A stretch of DNA of 64,000 bases from Cordia subcordata (lineage: Eukaryota; Streptophyta; Magnoliopsida; Boraginales; Cordiaceae), in contig JAPTOF010000014.1 in assembly GCA_028554755.1 (NCBI GenBank), forward strand, positions 8,370,001 through 8,434,000, given 5' to 3'. The notes beneath the pieces were generated by a model. The model was not told where the DNA came from and did not search any database. It worked only from the letters and a program-made list of their open reading frames with translations. A program made the translations under genes and the position numbers. This document shows positions 35,751 through 47,131 of this stretch, one piece after another (positions within the stretch are counted from its first letter, which is position 1; each line of letters starts with the position of its first letter).

Positions 35751-36960
35751 TCAGAGATCATTCTCCAGTTGTGTAGTAACAATAGAAAAAATGGAAAAGA
35801 AAGCATTGAAGGGAGCTCTTGAGAGTGCATCGACGCTAATGTTTTCCTTACCCAGCTTATAGATAATCTCGAAATCATACCCTAAAAGCTTAGAAATCCA
35901 CTTTTGTTGATCCGATGTCTGAATGGTTTGTGCCATCATGGCCCGTAAACTTTGACGATATGTCTTAATCTGAAAGTGCCGTCCCAACAAATATTGCCTC
36001 CACTTAGCAACAGCTACAGTGATAGCATGCTTTTCCCTTTGATAAACAGACAGTCGTTGCGGTTGAGGTGATAACTTCTTGCTGAAATAGGCAATTGGAT
36101 GATTGTTTTGAAGCAATGTAGCCCCAATGCCAGTTCTTGAGGCATTAGTCTCAACCACAAAGGGCATATCAAAGTTGGGCAAAGCTAATACAGGAGCCTC
36201 AATTAGTGATATTTGCAATTGTTTGAACGCATTAGTAGCTACATCAGTCCAGATAAAAGCATCTTTCTTTAGCAATTCAGTGAGTGGATGCTCAATAGAA
36301 GCAAAGCTTTTGATGAAACGCGATAATAACTGACTAACCGTAGGAATGCTCTTAATTGTTTGACAGAAGTTGGTGTAGGCCAATCGAGCACTGCCTTGAC
36401 TTTCTCTGGATCCATAGCCACTGTTCCATTAGAGATAATATGTCCCAAGTACTCAATTTGTGTGCGTGTAAAAGTACATTTAGACTGTTTAGGAAAAAAA
36501 GTGTTGGTTAGTAGAATATGGAGCACTTGATGCAAATGCTCCATATGTTGAGAAAAATCAACACTGTAAACCAGAATATCATCAAAAAATACAAGGACAC
36601 ATTTTAGCAAAAGTGGCCAAAATACATCATTCATCACTGCTTGGAATGTAGCTGGAGCATTTGTGAGGCCAAAAGGCATGGCGAGATATTCATAGTGGCC
36701 TTCATGGGTACGAAAGGAAGTTTTGTGAATATCGTTTGGATGCATTCTGATTTGATGGTACCCTGCTCATAAATCTAATTTGGAAAATATTCGAGCTCCA
36801 TGTAACTCGTTCAATAACTCCTCCACAGTAGGAATAGGAAATCTGTCCGGAACAGTGATTGCATTCAATGCTCTATAGTTGGTGCAAACCTCCAAGTGCC
36901 ATCTTTCTTACGCACTAGAATGATCGGGGCAGAGAACGCACTAGTGCTTTTTTGAATAAT
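35751..36960 (-). pseudogene. Gypsy reverse transcriptase and RNase H, frameshifted
   Basis: The reverse transcriptase (to 36269) shows YLAMPFGLTNAPATFQ and the catalytic box VFFDDILVYS. A TGA stop at 36767-36769 interrupts the palm just before GYHQIRM. A frameshift near 36300-36380 leads into RNase H (36383-35751) with VVETNASRTGIGATL, PIAYFSKKL and KHAITVAVAKWRQYL; the first catalytic Asp of the usual TDAS motif is Asn here. Confidence 0.88.
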
Positions 36961-37101
36961 GCCATTGTTCAACATTTCGAATACCAATTGTTCAATTTCA
37001 GCCTTATGAGCATATGGGTATCGGTAAGGTTTGACGTTGATTGGTGCTGTTGCTGGTTGTAAATGGATGTGGTGATCCTGCAGTCTGGATGGTGGAAGGC
37101 C

Positions 37102-37746
37102 CTACGGTAACTGGAAGACGCTTTCGAATTGTTGTAATAAGGTCTGTAAAGCTTGGTCCTGGACACTTGCTGAAATGGGAGAATCAGTCACGAGGGTGAG
37201 GCTATAAAATGCTGCGACTGCCACCGTTGCCGTCATGCGACGCAAGGAAGCCAAAGCAACCTGTGAAATGGACATTGGCTTATCGGCTTGTAAGAGAACA
37301 TTTTCGCTTGCTCGTTGGAACTGCATGGTTAATTTGGCATAGTCATGAATAATGGGGCCTAACGTAGACAACCAGGAAACCCCCAAGACGATATCCAACC
37401 TCTCCAAAGGAAGAACATATAGATTTGTGATGGCGCAATACCCCTGAATATATAACTTTATGCCTCGCACTAATCCTTCACTCTTCAATCGTTGACCATT
37501 GCCCACTACAACATTTAGGTCAGGGGTATGTTCCATAGGGAGATTCAAATGTTTGGCGACGCGTGATTGGATAAAGCTGTGAGTACTTCCGCCGTCTATC
37601 AAAACTTGAACAGATACGCCAGCCACTTGTCCAATAAAACGTAGGGTAGTTGGGGAATGATTACCTGCCAATTCATTCAATGAAATCTCAGGTTGAGCCT
37701 TCCATTCCTCAAGCTGTAAGTGGGAGGCGAATTGCTCATTCTCCAT
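37102..37746 (-). pseudogene. Gypsy aspartic protease
   Basis: The frame carries LIDGGSTHSFIQ at the catalytic loop and DIVLGVSWLSTLGPI at the second conserved strand. The usual D-S/T-G triad reads D-G-G. A stop just before 37746 cuts it from gag, and a frameshift follows before the reverse transcriptase. Confidence 0.85.
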
Positions 37747-37764
37747 GGGACCAGCCTCTTCCGT

Positions 37765-39075
37765 TTAGTCAAATTCAAGAAGGAAAAGTTGGGGTTTCGT
37801 CTGGAACTGATGGCCAGGAACATATCGTTCGTCACAGTTATAACAGAGACCCATGTCACGACGTTGTTGCATCTGTTGTGGTGTAAGTTTTTTTATAGTG
37901 TATGGTAGGTTAGTTGAATGGGATGGATGTGGAGTATTTTGAGGTAGGTTTGTGGCAGTGGGTTTAAGGTTATGGCTGAGGAAGTTTCTGGGATTGGGGT
38001 AAGACGAAGTGGAGGCATAAGTATTTGAAGTGATATTTATGGTAGTGTTTGAGCTAAGAGGTACAGGGGAGAAATTGGGTCGTGACTGTACCCCAAATTG
38101 ATTGCGGGTCCGGTCAGGTCTTTGGGCCAATCTTTGTTGCTCTAGTGACTTAGTTTCTTGGAGTTTCGCAAGGCCCATTGCTTGGTTCAGTGATATGGGC
38201 CGAAGAGACTGAACTTCTACTCTAATATCTGCCCGTAATCCGGCAACAAAACAACTCAGTAAAAAGGAAGGAGGGAGTCCAACAGTGCAATTCATGAGAG
38301 ATTCGAACCGTGCTTGATACTCATTGACGGTGGTCGTTTAGACCAGTTTTGCTAATGCCCCTTGGTGATCATCAAATTCAGATGGCCCAAAACGCGTTTC
38401 CAAAGCACGCGTAAATTGTTCCCAGTTAAGAAATTGTCGAGCACGAAACATGCCTTGGAACCAATGTAAAGCACGTCCATCCATATGGTAATAGGCAAGT
38501 ATCAATTTCTGGTCATCGGGAATGCGATTGAATGCGAAATATTGATCAGCCTTACAGATCCAATCGAGAGGGTCGGTACCATCGAAACGAGGAAGCTTCA
38601 ATTTAATGCAGCCTCCGGTGACCTCAAGAAACCCGGGAGAGAATGACAGCAGTGGGTCAAGACCAGGTGGAGATGATGGAAGATGACCACGAGAAAATGG
38701 AGGAAAATTGGTGTTTGACGTGGCAGAAGAAAATGAGTTATTTGAGAGAAAGGGAGGTGAAAATATGGGTTGATTATTAAAACCAACAAAGGGATAGGAC
38801 GGAGGGGATGACAACAGCGGCGGAGGAGGAAGATTTCCACCTTTCATTGCCGTCGTGGTAAGTGAGGTGGTAGTGGTAGCGTTGGAAGTGGTATGAGGTG
38901 ATGTACCTTCAACGCTGGTTTTGGTTTTGAGTAATTGAAGTGTTTGATCAACTTTGGATGTCAAATCCTCCATCAACTGCCGATGTTGTTCTAGTTTGTG
39001 GGACTGATCTGCTGTTGTCTCTTGAAGCTTGCGAAGTTGTTCATCCATCACTTTGAACCGAGTACCCTCGGCCAT
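37765..39075 (-). pseudogene. Gypsy gag, with internal stop
   Basis: The frame begins at ATG 39073-39075 (MAEGTRFKVMDEQLRKLQ), with a coiled-coil-like Gln/Leu stretch, a Pro/Ser/Phe-rich linker, then the Retrotrans_gag region (LKLPRFDGTDPLDWICKADQ, YYHMDGRALHWFQGM, FGPSEFDDHQGALAKL). A TAA at about 38336-38338 interrupts it. The second half (38295-37765) has LLSCFVAGLRADI and the zinc knuckle start CYNCDERYVPGH. Confidence 0.88.
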
Positions 39076-39094
39076 GCTCAACGAGAGCACCAAA

Positions 39095-39386
39095 TGTTAA
39101 GAACTTAAGGAAATTGCAGTATAGAAATATTACAATCTGTTTTTCTCCTCTTCTCTCATTCATCCCTCTCTCCTATATATGTATTACATTCTGTTGTAAC
39201 CACTTTGCTATTCACGCCTTGTTCCCTCATGCCACATCATATTCTTCTAGATACTTAGCCATGTGCTTAACACGAGTGCTCTTCCTGAGTTCTCGTCCAA
39301 ATGGTTCAGCTGTTGAAGAGCTAAAATCCATTGGGCTGCACAGTTGTTGGCCTGTTGGGCTCAAAACATCTGTTGGGCTCATAACA
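39095..39386 (-). repeat. 5' LTR of the gypsy element
   Basis: 292 bases with TGTTAAGAAC and GGGCTCATAACA ends. The gag ATG lies only 19 bases inside it, so the presumed primer site TTTGGTGCTCTCGTTGAG occupies nearly the whole leader. Confidence 0.93.
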
Positions 39387-39475
39387 ACAAGCTTATATAG
39401 TTTATAAACAACTTCACCAAACATGTAATTTTTTGTTTTTAGCTTATGACCAGCTTATAAGCACAGCCAATCTCT
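39387..39475. mobile_element. Right remnant of the MITE split by the gypsy element
   Basis: ACAAGCTTATATAG through CAGCTTATAAGCACAGCCAA continues the 'cttataag' MITE interrupted at 34026. The order of events is MITE first, retrotransposon second. Confidence 0.75.
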
Positions 39476-40889
39476 TTCACAATACATGTAAGATTGTCAC
39501 ACCGAACACACAGTTCTCGTCAGAGTAGTAGTACTGCTTCATTCAGTTCATCGAGTCGTAACTCCAAAATATGTTCCAAACGTGCAATTTGGTTCATATG
39601 CGCTAGCTAGCTGTGCTTGCTATTTGAATGTGTACTAGGGGTTTTCTTGGAAAATTAAAATAGTGAATCTTGTTTCGCTTCTGCTTTCAAATCAAAATGA
39701 GTAAGCATGTAGTGTCTGAGGAGTAACACACAGTTTTGTATTATAATTTTGGCACAACTCGCTTGTCTTGAATCTTAACAGTTAACGTTACATCATACTT
39801 TAGTGATGCATAAAATTTGGCCCATGTTAGATAACATGATTATGCGAGTTTTCTACATTAATTTCATGCCCAAATTTGATCACATGATTATTTATGAAAT
39901 TTTTGAAAAAGGTTTCTTAGATGGTGGACAAGAAATAAGACAACTTGCCAGAAATGATAAAGCGATGATAGACATCAACATTAGCAAAAGTCAATTTTTA
40001 CTAAGATAAGGGGCTTGAGATTCTGGAGCTAGCGAGGTTTTAGGTTGTAAGCAAAAGCACCACATCAAATCAAGTGAAAGTGGGGGTCAAGAAATCTATG
40101 TGAAATGGGGTGCTTTTCTGCTTGTAAGTAAGCTCATTTCAACTTGGAAAGCTGAATCTTTCTTAGCAGAATTGTCATCTTGCTTCTGGTAGCATTGCTC
40201 CAGCGTAAAGGACCAGATGTGGAGTATTTCATTTGTTTGTTTCTTCTTGGAAGCTTCTAGGTCAAAAGATGCTCTTGGGAGAGGAACTGATATTACACAA
40301 GGTTAATTATTTGTTGGGTTAATTCCTGTTACGGTCTTGAAGTAAAAGACTTGAAACAATTTAATTCCTAAATTACCATAATGTACTTTTAGTCTGTCAA
40401 CTATTAATGATGGTACAGTGTTAATTTATATACGGGGAAAGTTCTATTGGCCCCATTAGTTTTCTTGTGGAATTCATTAAAAGAATTAACAGCGTCCAAT
40501 TGTTCATAGTCCACAAATTAAAAGACACATTCTAATAGTTCAAGAACTAAATTATCCCAAGTATTTAGTTTAGACACAAATAAGAAAAATTACCTTTTTT
40601 TTCTTTCAAAACTACAACATAGAAGTGACACAAAAATGTAAAAGTGGATTGAAGGTGAATAGATAACATCGAATCAAAATGCAACTTTGAGTATCTCCGG
40701 ATCTTAAAAGCCCTAAATTATTCATGTACAACAATTAAGTTCTCCAACAATCACAGTACCTAATCGCCATGGCATTTCTCTTAAACTTTTCGGGAATTGG
40801 GTTGTAGTTGTACTGGTTGAGATACAGTTTTCTGCACCTCTTTATTGCGATTTAATTGTACTCTTATGTACATTCCCTCTTAGCCACAG
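39476..40889. other. Intergenic stretch
   Basis: No gene recognised. At about 40324-40560 motifs such as GAAACAATTTAATTCCTAAA and AAGAACTAAATTATCCCAAG are loosely inverted and may be another MULE-type MITE. The frame at 39803-40009 has no family motif. Confidence 0.45.
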
Positions 40890-41069
40890 GAGAAGTTCGA
40901 GGAAGACATTAGCATATTGACAAGAATTTTTTTACATAATAATATCATCATATCAGAATTATATATGGAACCGTCGGCAGCTGATGCTTACAATAGTGAA
41001 CATGGAAAAGGTGACAAAATTGCCTTTGTCCTTGATCTTGAATATGCTGATTTCCAAAGACACATGCAG
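40890..41069 (+). other. Unidentified 60-codon exon-like block
   Basis: An open frame of exactly 180 bases is bounded by a pyrimidine-rich tract ending in CACAG and by CAG followed by GTAC. In frame it begins EKFEEDISILTRIF and ends GDKIAFVLDLEYADFQRHMQ. Its composition is protein-like, unlike neighbouring AT-rich frames. I do not recognise the family and see no partner exons nearby, so it may be a stranded exon of a broken gene, a captured gene fragment, or chance. Confidence 0.35.
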
Positions 41070-42574
41070 GTACATTACAGAGGAAGGCAAGAGCTATAAC
41101 CAATCTGGAGAATGCTTGGAGATGAACCAACACACTGCAAATAGTGTACATACTACACACATTACATGCACTATACATATTACGCACATTACACACGCAT
41201 ATGGTCCATATCCATTCCTATACCCAAAGAGCCCACGGATTAGGCACATACTCGTAATATAATTATTGCTTCTAGCGCATATATGTATGTATCTGTAAGA
41301 ATATCGGTTGTGATGAATGCCATAATGAGTCAATTTTGGATTCGAAGGCAGAGATATATGGCACGTTATAACGGACTAATGTAGAGATAAAATGCCAAAT
41401 TTGAACAAAGGAAAGAACTCAAATTTCAAATGAACAAATTTGAACTCGAAAAATATTTGTTTGATTCTCGAATAACGAATAATGAGGGGCAAAGAGATTG
41501 ACCTGAGTTTAATTTTAATTTAATTAAAAGAACTAACAGTTGATGCAAGAGCAAAGAGGAATATGTGCATAAATGTTTAATTTTGGAAGCTTTTGTGACC
41601 ATATGATATCCGACTTTCATTTTCAGAAAGTTGCAATTTCCTAGTATATCCTATTTATTTGAATAATGGCCGGTATCATAAACATGAAACATTCGACTAA
41701 AATCAAATCATTCATTTTGACCATAATATAGTTTAGAGTGATTGCGAAAACAAAAATGATATTAATTTTTATAATTATCTTTAAGATAATCTTTACTAAA
41801 GCTTCCATATTCAAACATAATGGACAGATTTAAATAATCTTTATTTATAGCCAACAACGCTATAAATAGAGAGACGACTTCAGATAGCAGTCTCAAAAAT
41901 AGAAAAACCTAAAACCATTTTCATTTGAGCTTTGAAACATCGTCTCTGTGTGTGATACAGGCCAGTAGACTTTTTAGCATCTATAGCCAATGGCCACTCA
42001 CAATTATTCCACAATAATCATGGAATTGGAATATTCCCACAATTATATATTAATTTATTGCTATTATTAATATATATTGAATATTGAATCCTTTATTCTT
42101 CTTGTTTTCTATTTTCTTTTGGTCATGACACTGCAGCATCACTTTTATTCCTAATCACTGCCAAGAATTACGCTTCGGGCAATGCAATATACTCCGAGAT
42201 GACAACTTCTTAGAGAATGTCACTAGCAATAAGTGGAGTATTGCTTGCATTTTTATTTTATTTTATTCTTTTTGTTTTGCGTTATGAAGATTGTTAATTA
42301 ATTGAAGACAATTACATATGCATGGCTTTTGAAAAAGAAAAAACTGAATCTTCGGATCAGATCATCTGGCTCCAACTAAAGATATATCTCCAAGCATTCC
42401 TAATAATATTTTTTCCAGAAAAGAAAAAAAAAAGGTCATGCTTAATCGGAAACCCCAAAGTATATATGTGAAGAATTGGCTATTAAAAACATACATTTTG
42501 ATTTACGAATCACGTAGAAAAAGCAAGACGGATTAGATATAATAAAGATAATGTTGTCAAGAAGATCCAGCTTT

Positions 42575-42619
<45 letters not shown>

Positions 42620-44099
42620 CATACTATTTTGAAGGATTCAAAGAATAATTTAAACAATTGAAACTATTTTAATTCTTACAAATGATAATTGAGTTTGAAT
42701 CTCATAAAGGCGAGGGTAGAGTATACATTGTGGGGGTTTAAAAATAAGAATAAATAATACTGTAGATTCTTTGATGATAATTCGGGAGTTGATTTGAACG
42801 TAGGAAAAAAAAAACTCCTCTTTTTTTTCATTTTATTTTTTCTTTGTTCTTTTGGTTTCTCTTCTAGTTAATGACTAAGACAAATATCAAATGAGCTTAT
42901 TAGTTACGTGTGTAAAATGGAAGATTAATCCACAACTAGAAGTTTGATCAAATTGGTTGCTTGCACCTCTATTTTGTGTATAAAAACAGTACGTGCAAAG
43001 AACATGACCAACCACTACAAGAAATCAAGTCAATAGTTATACATATTGTAGCTTATGACTAGAGTGTAACAAATTTAACTGGTTAATGTTTGTTATATTT
43101 GAAAATGTAGTTAATATTTGCTACATTTAGAAGTGCAAGTAATTTAGGCATTAATCAAATGAAATTCAAACTTTGTTATATTTTTATTTTTTAATAAAAA
43201 GAAGAAAACCTTAACCCCCCAACCCAACCCCCTTGTCCTTGGGATTTGAATTCATAACCTCACAAGTCATACCTTCCTTTAAAAAAAAAAAAAGCTTTCA
43301 CCCCCAACCCAACCCCCTATTCCTAGGATTTGAATCCAGGTCTTGGCACATAAAGAAGGTAGTATCAATCACTTGAGTCACCTTCTAATATAAAACTTTG
43401 TTACACTTTGAAATATAACAAATGCATTTTTTCAAATTATATTGGTCAAATTTTAAGCATAACAATTTTTTTTTTCTTTTTTTGCTATCTTACAAAAAAT
43501 AAAATATAAAAATTCTAATATCATTGTTAGGGTTAAAATGTAATAAAATATTTTATTTCATTTAAAACTATAAATAAAATAAAAACTATAAATTTACTAT
43601 TCTAAGCTTACTCTAAACGTAACAAAACATAGTGACAAAACATTAATAACTATTTGTCTAAAATCTTGTAGCGAGTGCTGTTAATTTTTGGATGAAGTCA
43701 TTAAAATGACTAAAAATAGAATACTTTGAAAACTTTAGCAACAGAATGAAAGTCTAAGCGCCAAAGTTGAATTTTCTGCAAAGTTTAATTAGGACCATTC
43801 TTGAAACTCACCCTAATTATATTTCTGAATATTAAAATCTACGACAAAACAGATTAAAACAAATTCATCTTTCCAAGCTGTAACCTTTTACTCTAAAGAG
43901 GACCTGAATTTTGTCAATTGTGGACAAGAAAACAGACAAAAACAGCAAAAAGTTTTCAAAACTATCATGTAAAAGAGTTTTTTAAAATGCTTCACTTTCT
44001 TTGTTTGTAGGTAGCTATATCATGCACGAGCACTCAAAACTCTGAAATCCAAAAACTTTCGCCACCATCCCCACATTCCTCTCCCCAACCCACACCATC
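41070..44099. other. Intergenic stretch upstream of the OVATE gene
   Basis: No gene seen in about 3 kb. TA repeats lie at 42577-42619. CACTACAAGAAATC at 43013 resembles a CACTA end and ATCTTGTAGCGAGTG near 43663 could be its partner, but no target duplication matches. Related C-rich patches (CCCAACCCAACCCCC) occur at about 43217 and 43300. Confidence 0.45.
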
Positions 44100-44129
44100 C
44101 CCCCCCCTCCCCCCTCCCCCCCCCCCCCC
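44100..44129 (+). repeat. C-rich tract in the OVATE gene leader
   Basis: An almost pure C run with two single T interruptions lies 9-38 bases before the start codon, within the likely 5' leader. It may be unstable in length and able to form four-stranded i-motif or, on the other strand, G-quadruplex structures. Confidence 0.85.
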
Positions 44130-44137
44130 AAAAGAAA

Positions 44138-44974
44138 ATGAACACGGAGAACAGATTCAAACAGAGAATCTCAAGCATGTTCCGATCATCATTTGGGTCA
44201 TGCAGGTCCAAAAAACTCAATGATGTTGTTGTTGAAAAGCCTGTTTTTCATCCCCAAGATCGCCAACACTACCAACTTATCGAGCTTTTCTCTCCAAGGC
44301 CTCGACCTTTTCCATCTATTTGCAGACCCAAATGGCCTGAGAATAATCTCCAAACAGAAGCACTTACCTCTACACTTAACAAAAACTTCTACTCGAGAAG
44401 CAAAGCTGATTTTGATGGCCGAAGATGCCCACCTGCATCTCCCATTTCGCCTTTGAATTCATACATGAAAAAGCACAAGCAGAAAAGATGTAGTAGAAAG
44501 GCCAGCTCCAAGAAGACTCGTTCCAGGAACAGAAGCTGTGAAATGCATGATTTTCTTAACTACAATGGTTTGTTCAGCAGTGATGAAGAAGAAGAAGATG
44601 ACGATAAAACAACGTTTTTCTCCTCAAGATCCCTCTCCTCCGATTCTTCTGAATCTTTCCGGCGAAACAACGCGTCGGGTAAGCAGCCGCCTCCGCCACC
44701 AAGGCGGCGGAGAGCGGCGGCCAGGAAGGAGGCAATGCCAATACAAGCTGGGAGAGTTAAGGGGAGTTTTGCAGTGGTGAAGCGTTCGAGTGATCCTTAC
44801 AATGACTTCAGGACATCAATGGTGGAGATGATCGTGGAGAGGCAGATATTTGCGGCGGAGGATCTTGAGAATATGCTGCAGTGCTTTTTGTCACTCAACT
44901 CTCATCACCATCATAGGGCTATCATTGAAGTGTTCACTGAAATTTGGGAAGCTTTGTTCTCTACCTGGTCTTGA
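44138..44974 (+). CDS. OFP: OVATE family protein (transcriptional repressor)
   Basis: Single-exon gene of 278 residues. OVATE proteins act in the nucleus and cytosol with TALE homeodomain and TRM partners, repress transcription and shape organs. The N-terminus has the family's basic start (RFKQRISSMFRSSFGSC). The middle has a basic nuclear-signal-like stretch (about 109-131, KKHKQKRCSRKASSKKTRSR), an acidic run DEEEEDDD, a Ser-rich stretch and PPPPPRRRR. The OVATE domain covers about 208-275: DPYNDFRTSMVEMIVERQIF, then AAEDLENMLQCFLSLNSHHH and AIIEVFTEIWEALF. The ATG at 44138 follows AAAAGAAA and no upstream ATG in frame competes. It looks closest to the OFP6/7/8 kind, judged from memory of their layout. 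The neighbouring gene at 54904 on the same strand is a divergent OVATE protein. Confidence 0.95.
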   Translation: MNTENRFKQRISSMFRSSFGSCRSKKLNDVVVEKPVFHPQDRQHYQLIELFSPRPRPFPSICRPKWPENNLQTEALTSTLNKNFYSRSKADFDGRRCPPASPISPLNSYMKKHKQKRCSRKASSKKTRSRNRSCEMHDFLNYNGLFSSDEEEEDDDKTTFFSSRSLSSDSSESFRRNNASGKQPPPPPRRRRAAARKEAMPIQAGRVKGSFAVVKRSSDPYNDFRTSMVEMIVERQIFAAEDLENMLQCFLSLNSHHHHRAIIEVFTEIWEALFSTWS

Positions 44975-45298
44975 AGTGTATTTTAACTTTTACAAAAAAA
45001 AAAAAAAAATGTAATCAGTACGTAGAAAAAGTAACCTGTTCTTTTCATGATTGTGTTTCAATGAAGAAGAATACTTGTTCTTCTCAATGTTTCTTAACTA
45101 TGTAATTTATCATTTGAGATAATGGGCATTATCTTCATTTTATCTTCTCTTTTTTCCTTTCTGAATATTAATTATATACATACATACATATACATATATA
45201 TGCTCTTTCCTCTTTTTTCTTTTTTTGGGTGGTGTGGTGGATATCATTCTCTAGAGTTTCACAATGACTAGGTTTAAGCTTTTCTTTTCCACGGCAAA
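44975..45298 (+). other. 3' flank of the OVATE gene
   Basis: A poly-A run directly follows the stop, with TA-rich sequence at 45174-45200. No gene seen. Confidence 0.5.
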
Positions 45299-45482
45299 CA
45301 CTCAAAAAAAACTGAGAATAGATGACGGTTTTTTTACAGCAGTTTTTGGAAAACCATTACCTATATTTCTATAGACAGTGGTTTTCTTGAACCATTGTCA
45401 AAAGAATACATAGGGGCGGTTCAAAATCACCGCTATGGCAAAAAAAAAAAAAAATGCGTTTCCCCTGATTTTTGTTGTAGTG
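45299..45482. mobile_element. Tiny CACTA-type MITE, 184 bp
   Basis: It begins CACTCAAAAAAAA and ends TTTTTGTTGTAGTG, flanked by AAA on both sides (45296-45298 and 45483-45485). The interior GGTTTTCTTGAACCATTGTC and GGGCGGTTCAAAATCACCGC are typical of this kind of short CACTA derivative. The trinucleotide AAA flank is weak evidence alone. Confidence 0.6.
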
Positions 45483-45485
45483 AAA

Positions 45486-46936
45486 TAAGCTCTATTTCAC
45501 CTTTATCTGAAAAAAATTCCATAGCATTATTGCTTTTACGTCTTGGTCAAACTGGTTTTTCCAGTAAGGATGTGATATTTGAAAAGATGAATCAGAAGAA
45601 GAGAGTGCAGGGATTTGATATATAGAAGACTATATCGTAACAGAGATAATGTTTCTTTCGAAAAAAAAAAAAGGATTGACGAAAGAAAGGCAAAAGATGA
45701 CATAAAGTCTATGGCTGATTCTCGGATGAAGGGTTCACTTCTGAGGTTGTGTAAGACTTTTACCACCTCGTAGAGATGGATGATTCAAACAAGGATTCAA
45801 TTCTGAGATTGAGAATATGATTTTTTTTTTTTTAGAAATGCGGTAAAAAGTAGAATTATTGGAGAAATTAATTATTTTAAAGTCAACCACATGTCCAAAC
45901 TGATCTGAATCATACATATCTCAATCCGAATCATGGTTCTAAGGTTTAACCTTTAATATTAGATCAAAAGATTTTTTAAACGGAGTTCTTCATTTAGAAC
46001 AAAAAAAAAAAAAGGAAAAAAAAAAGAAATTTTCCCGACCAAACCCTGACTATATATTCTGCGGCAACCATGAATTATGCAACTCGTAGCCATATTATAT
46101 TCATGTACCACAAGCTAGTTATTACATTTTTTTTATATATATACATTAACCTTATAATGAGTCACATATAAACCAAACTCTTCTGACTACTTTAACGATT
46201 GCAGAGTATGATTAGCCAATGCAAGAATCTTGATTAGGAATGTTGAGCATATAATATATGCAGTAGCACATATGATTAGCATAACGCCTACGGACAAAAA
46301 CTCCCAAAGTCCAAATGATTGGTTTCTGGATATACAGGTTGTTTAATTAGCAACATATAGATAAAATGTTGTATAAGTATTAGATGCATCTCTTTTGTAA
46401 CAATGGTAATCTACTGTACATAAGATAGCCATAAAGATCTGCATTATATTCATTGCTTACTACTCCTAAACATTACAAACTTTTAATCCTAAAACTTGTA
46501 TATGAAAATAAGACAGAACAAGTACTCTCACGTAATATCATAACGTTGTATACGAACCGCAACGTTTTGAATTTCGCTCACAAGAAGGATCCATTCCCAT
46601 CAAAATGTACATGTACAATGGAAATTTTTCGAGTGTAGAGAGGGCTGAACCACTTTCCATAGCCAGAAACCTCGCGAAAGTGATTGGTCATAATTGAACA
46701 GTTATTGAAAAAGCGACACATCTGTTTGCAGGGGCTCAAATGCAATTCGTCATTTGTCTTTGTATATATACAAATGAACAGGAAAAATAGTAGTGGGTGT
46801 GTTGCAGTGCTGAATGCTACAGAGAGCCATTTTTTGCCCCATTTTGAGTGGGGGGCTATGCATGGCAACATAGCCTTTTTTACTGTTCATCTGACCTCGA
46901 TGATAATGTAGCACACAGCATATATATGTAATATAT
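45486..46936. other. Intergenic stretch
   Basis: No gene recognised. Frames near 46578-46953 on both strands overlap one another and show no family motif. Confidence 0.45.
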
Positions 46937-47131
46937 TGTAATGTGGTAGACATATTTAGATCAGAGGTGGATTCTAAACCCTGATGTCAATATTCTGGAA
47001 ATTTTTTTGAAGGTGGTGAGCTGTTTCTGATGATAACATCCCATACATCCCTTTTGCATTAATTGTAGGGTGCAGTAAAGGGGAGCAATATTTTTCGAAC
47101 GTGTTCATGAGAAAAAAGATGCTTTTTAATA
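46937..47131. repeat. Direct duplication, copy 1
   Basis: TAATGTGGTAGACATATTTAG through GGAGCAATATTTTTCGAACG recurs with scattered changes at 48353-48540. The copies are separated by a MULE-type element and a Helitron-like end. Confidence 0.85.

Larger units (their letters stand above)
34027..39386 (-). mobile_element. Ty3/gypsy LTR retrotransposon (chromovirus, Reina-like), decayed
   Basis: A 5.36 kb element with LTRs at 34027-34321 and 39095-39386. Outer ends are TGTTA and TAACA. Flanks GCAAG (34022-34026) and ACAAG (39387-39391) form a five-base target repeat with one mismatch. Minus-strand order is gag, protease, reverse transcriptase, RNase H, integrase, then a chromodomain-like end, which is the Ty3/gypsy order. 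Several stops and frameshifts disable it. The LTRs are about 95-96% alike by eye, ignoring a poly-C expansion. Small LTRs, a 5.4 kb length and the terminal motif suit the Reina clade, but clade placement is inferred. Confidence 0.93.

Noticed and set aside
43013..43676. Possible CACTA element
   Set aside because: Left end CACTACAAGAAA is good, but the right end GTAGCGAGTG is altered and no target duplication matches.
46578..46953. Overlapping frames on both strands
   Set aside because: No motif, mutually exclusive, no splice context.
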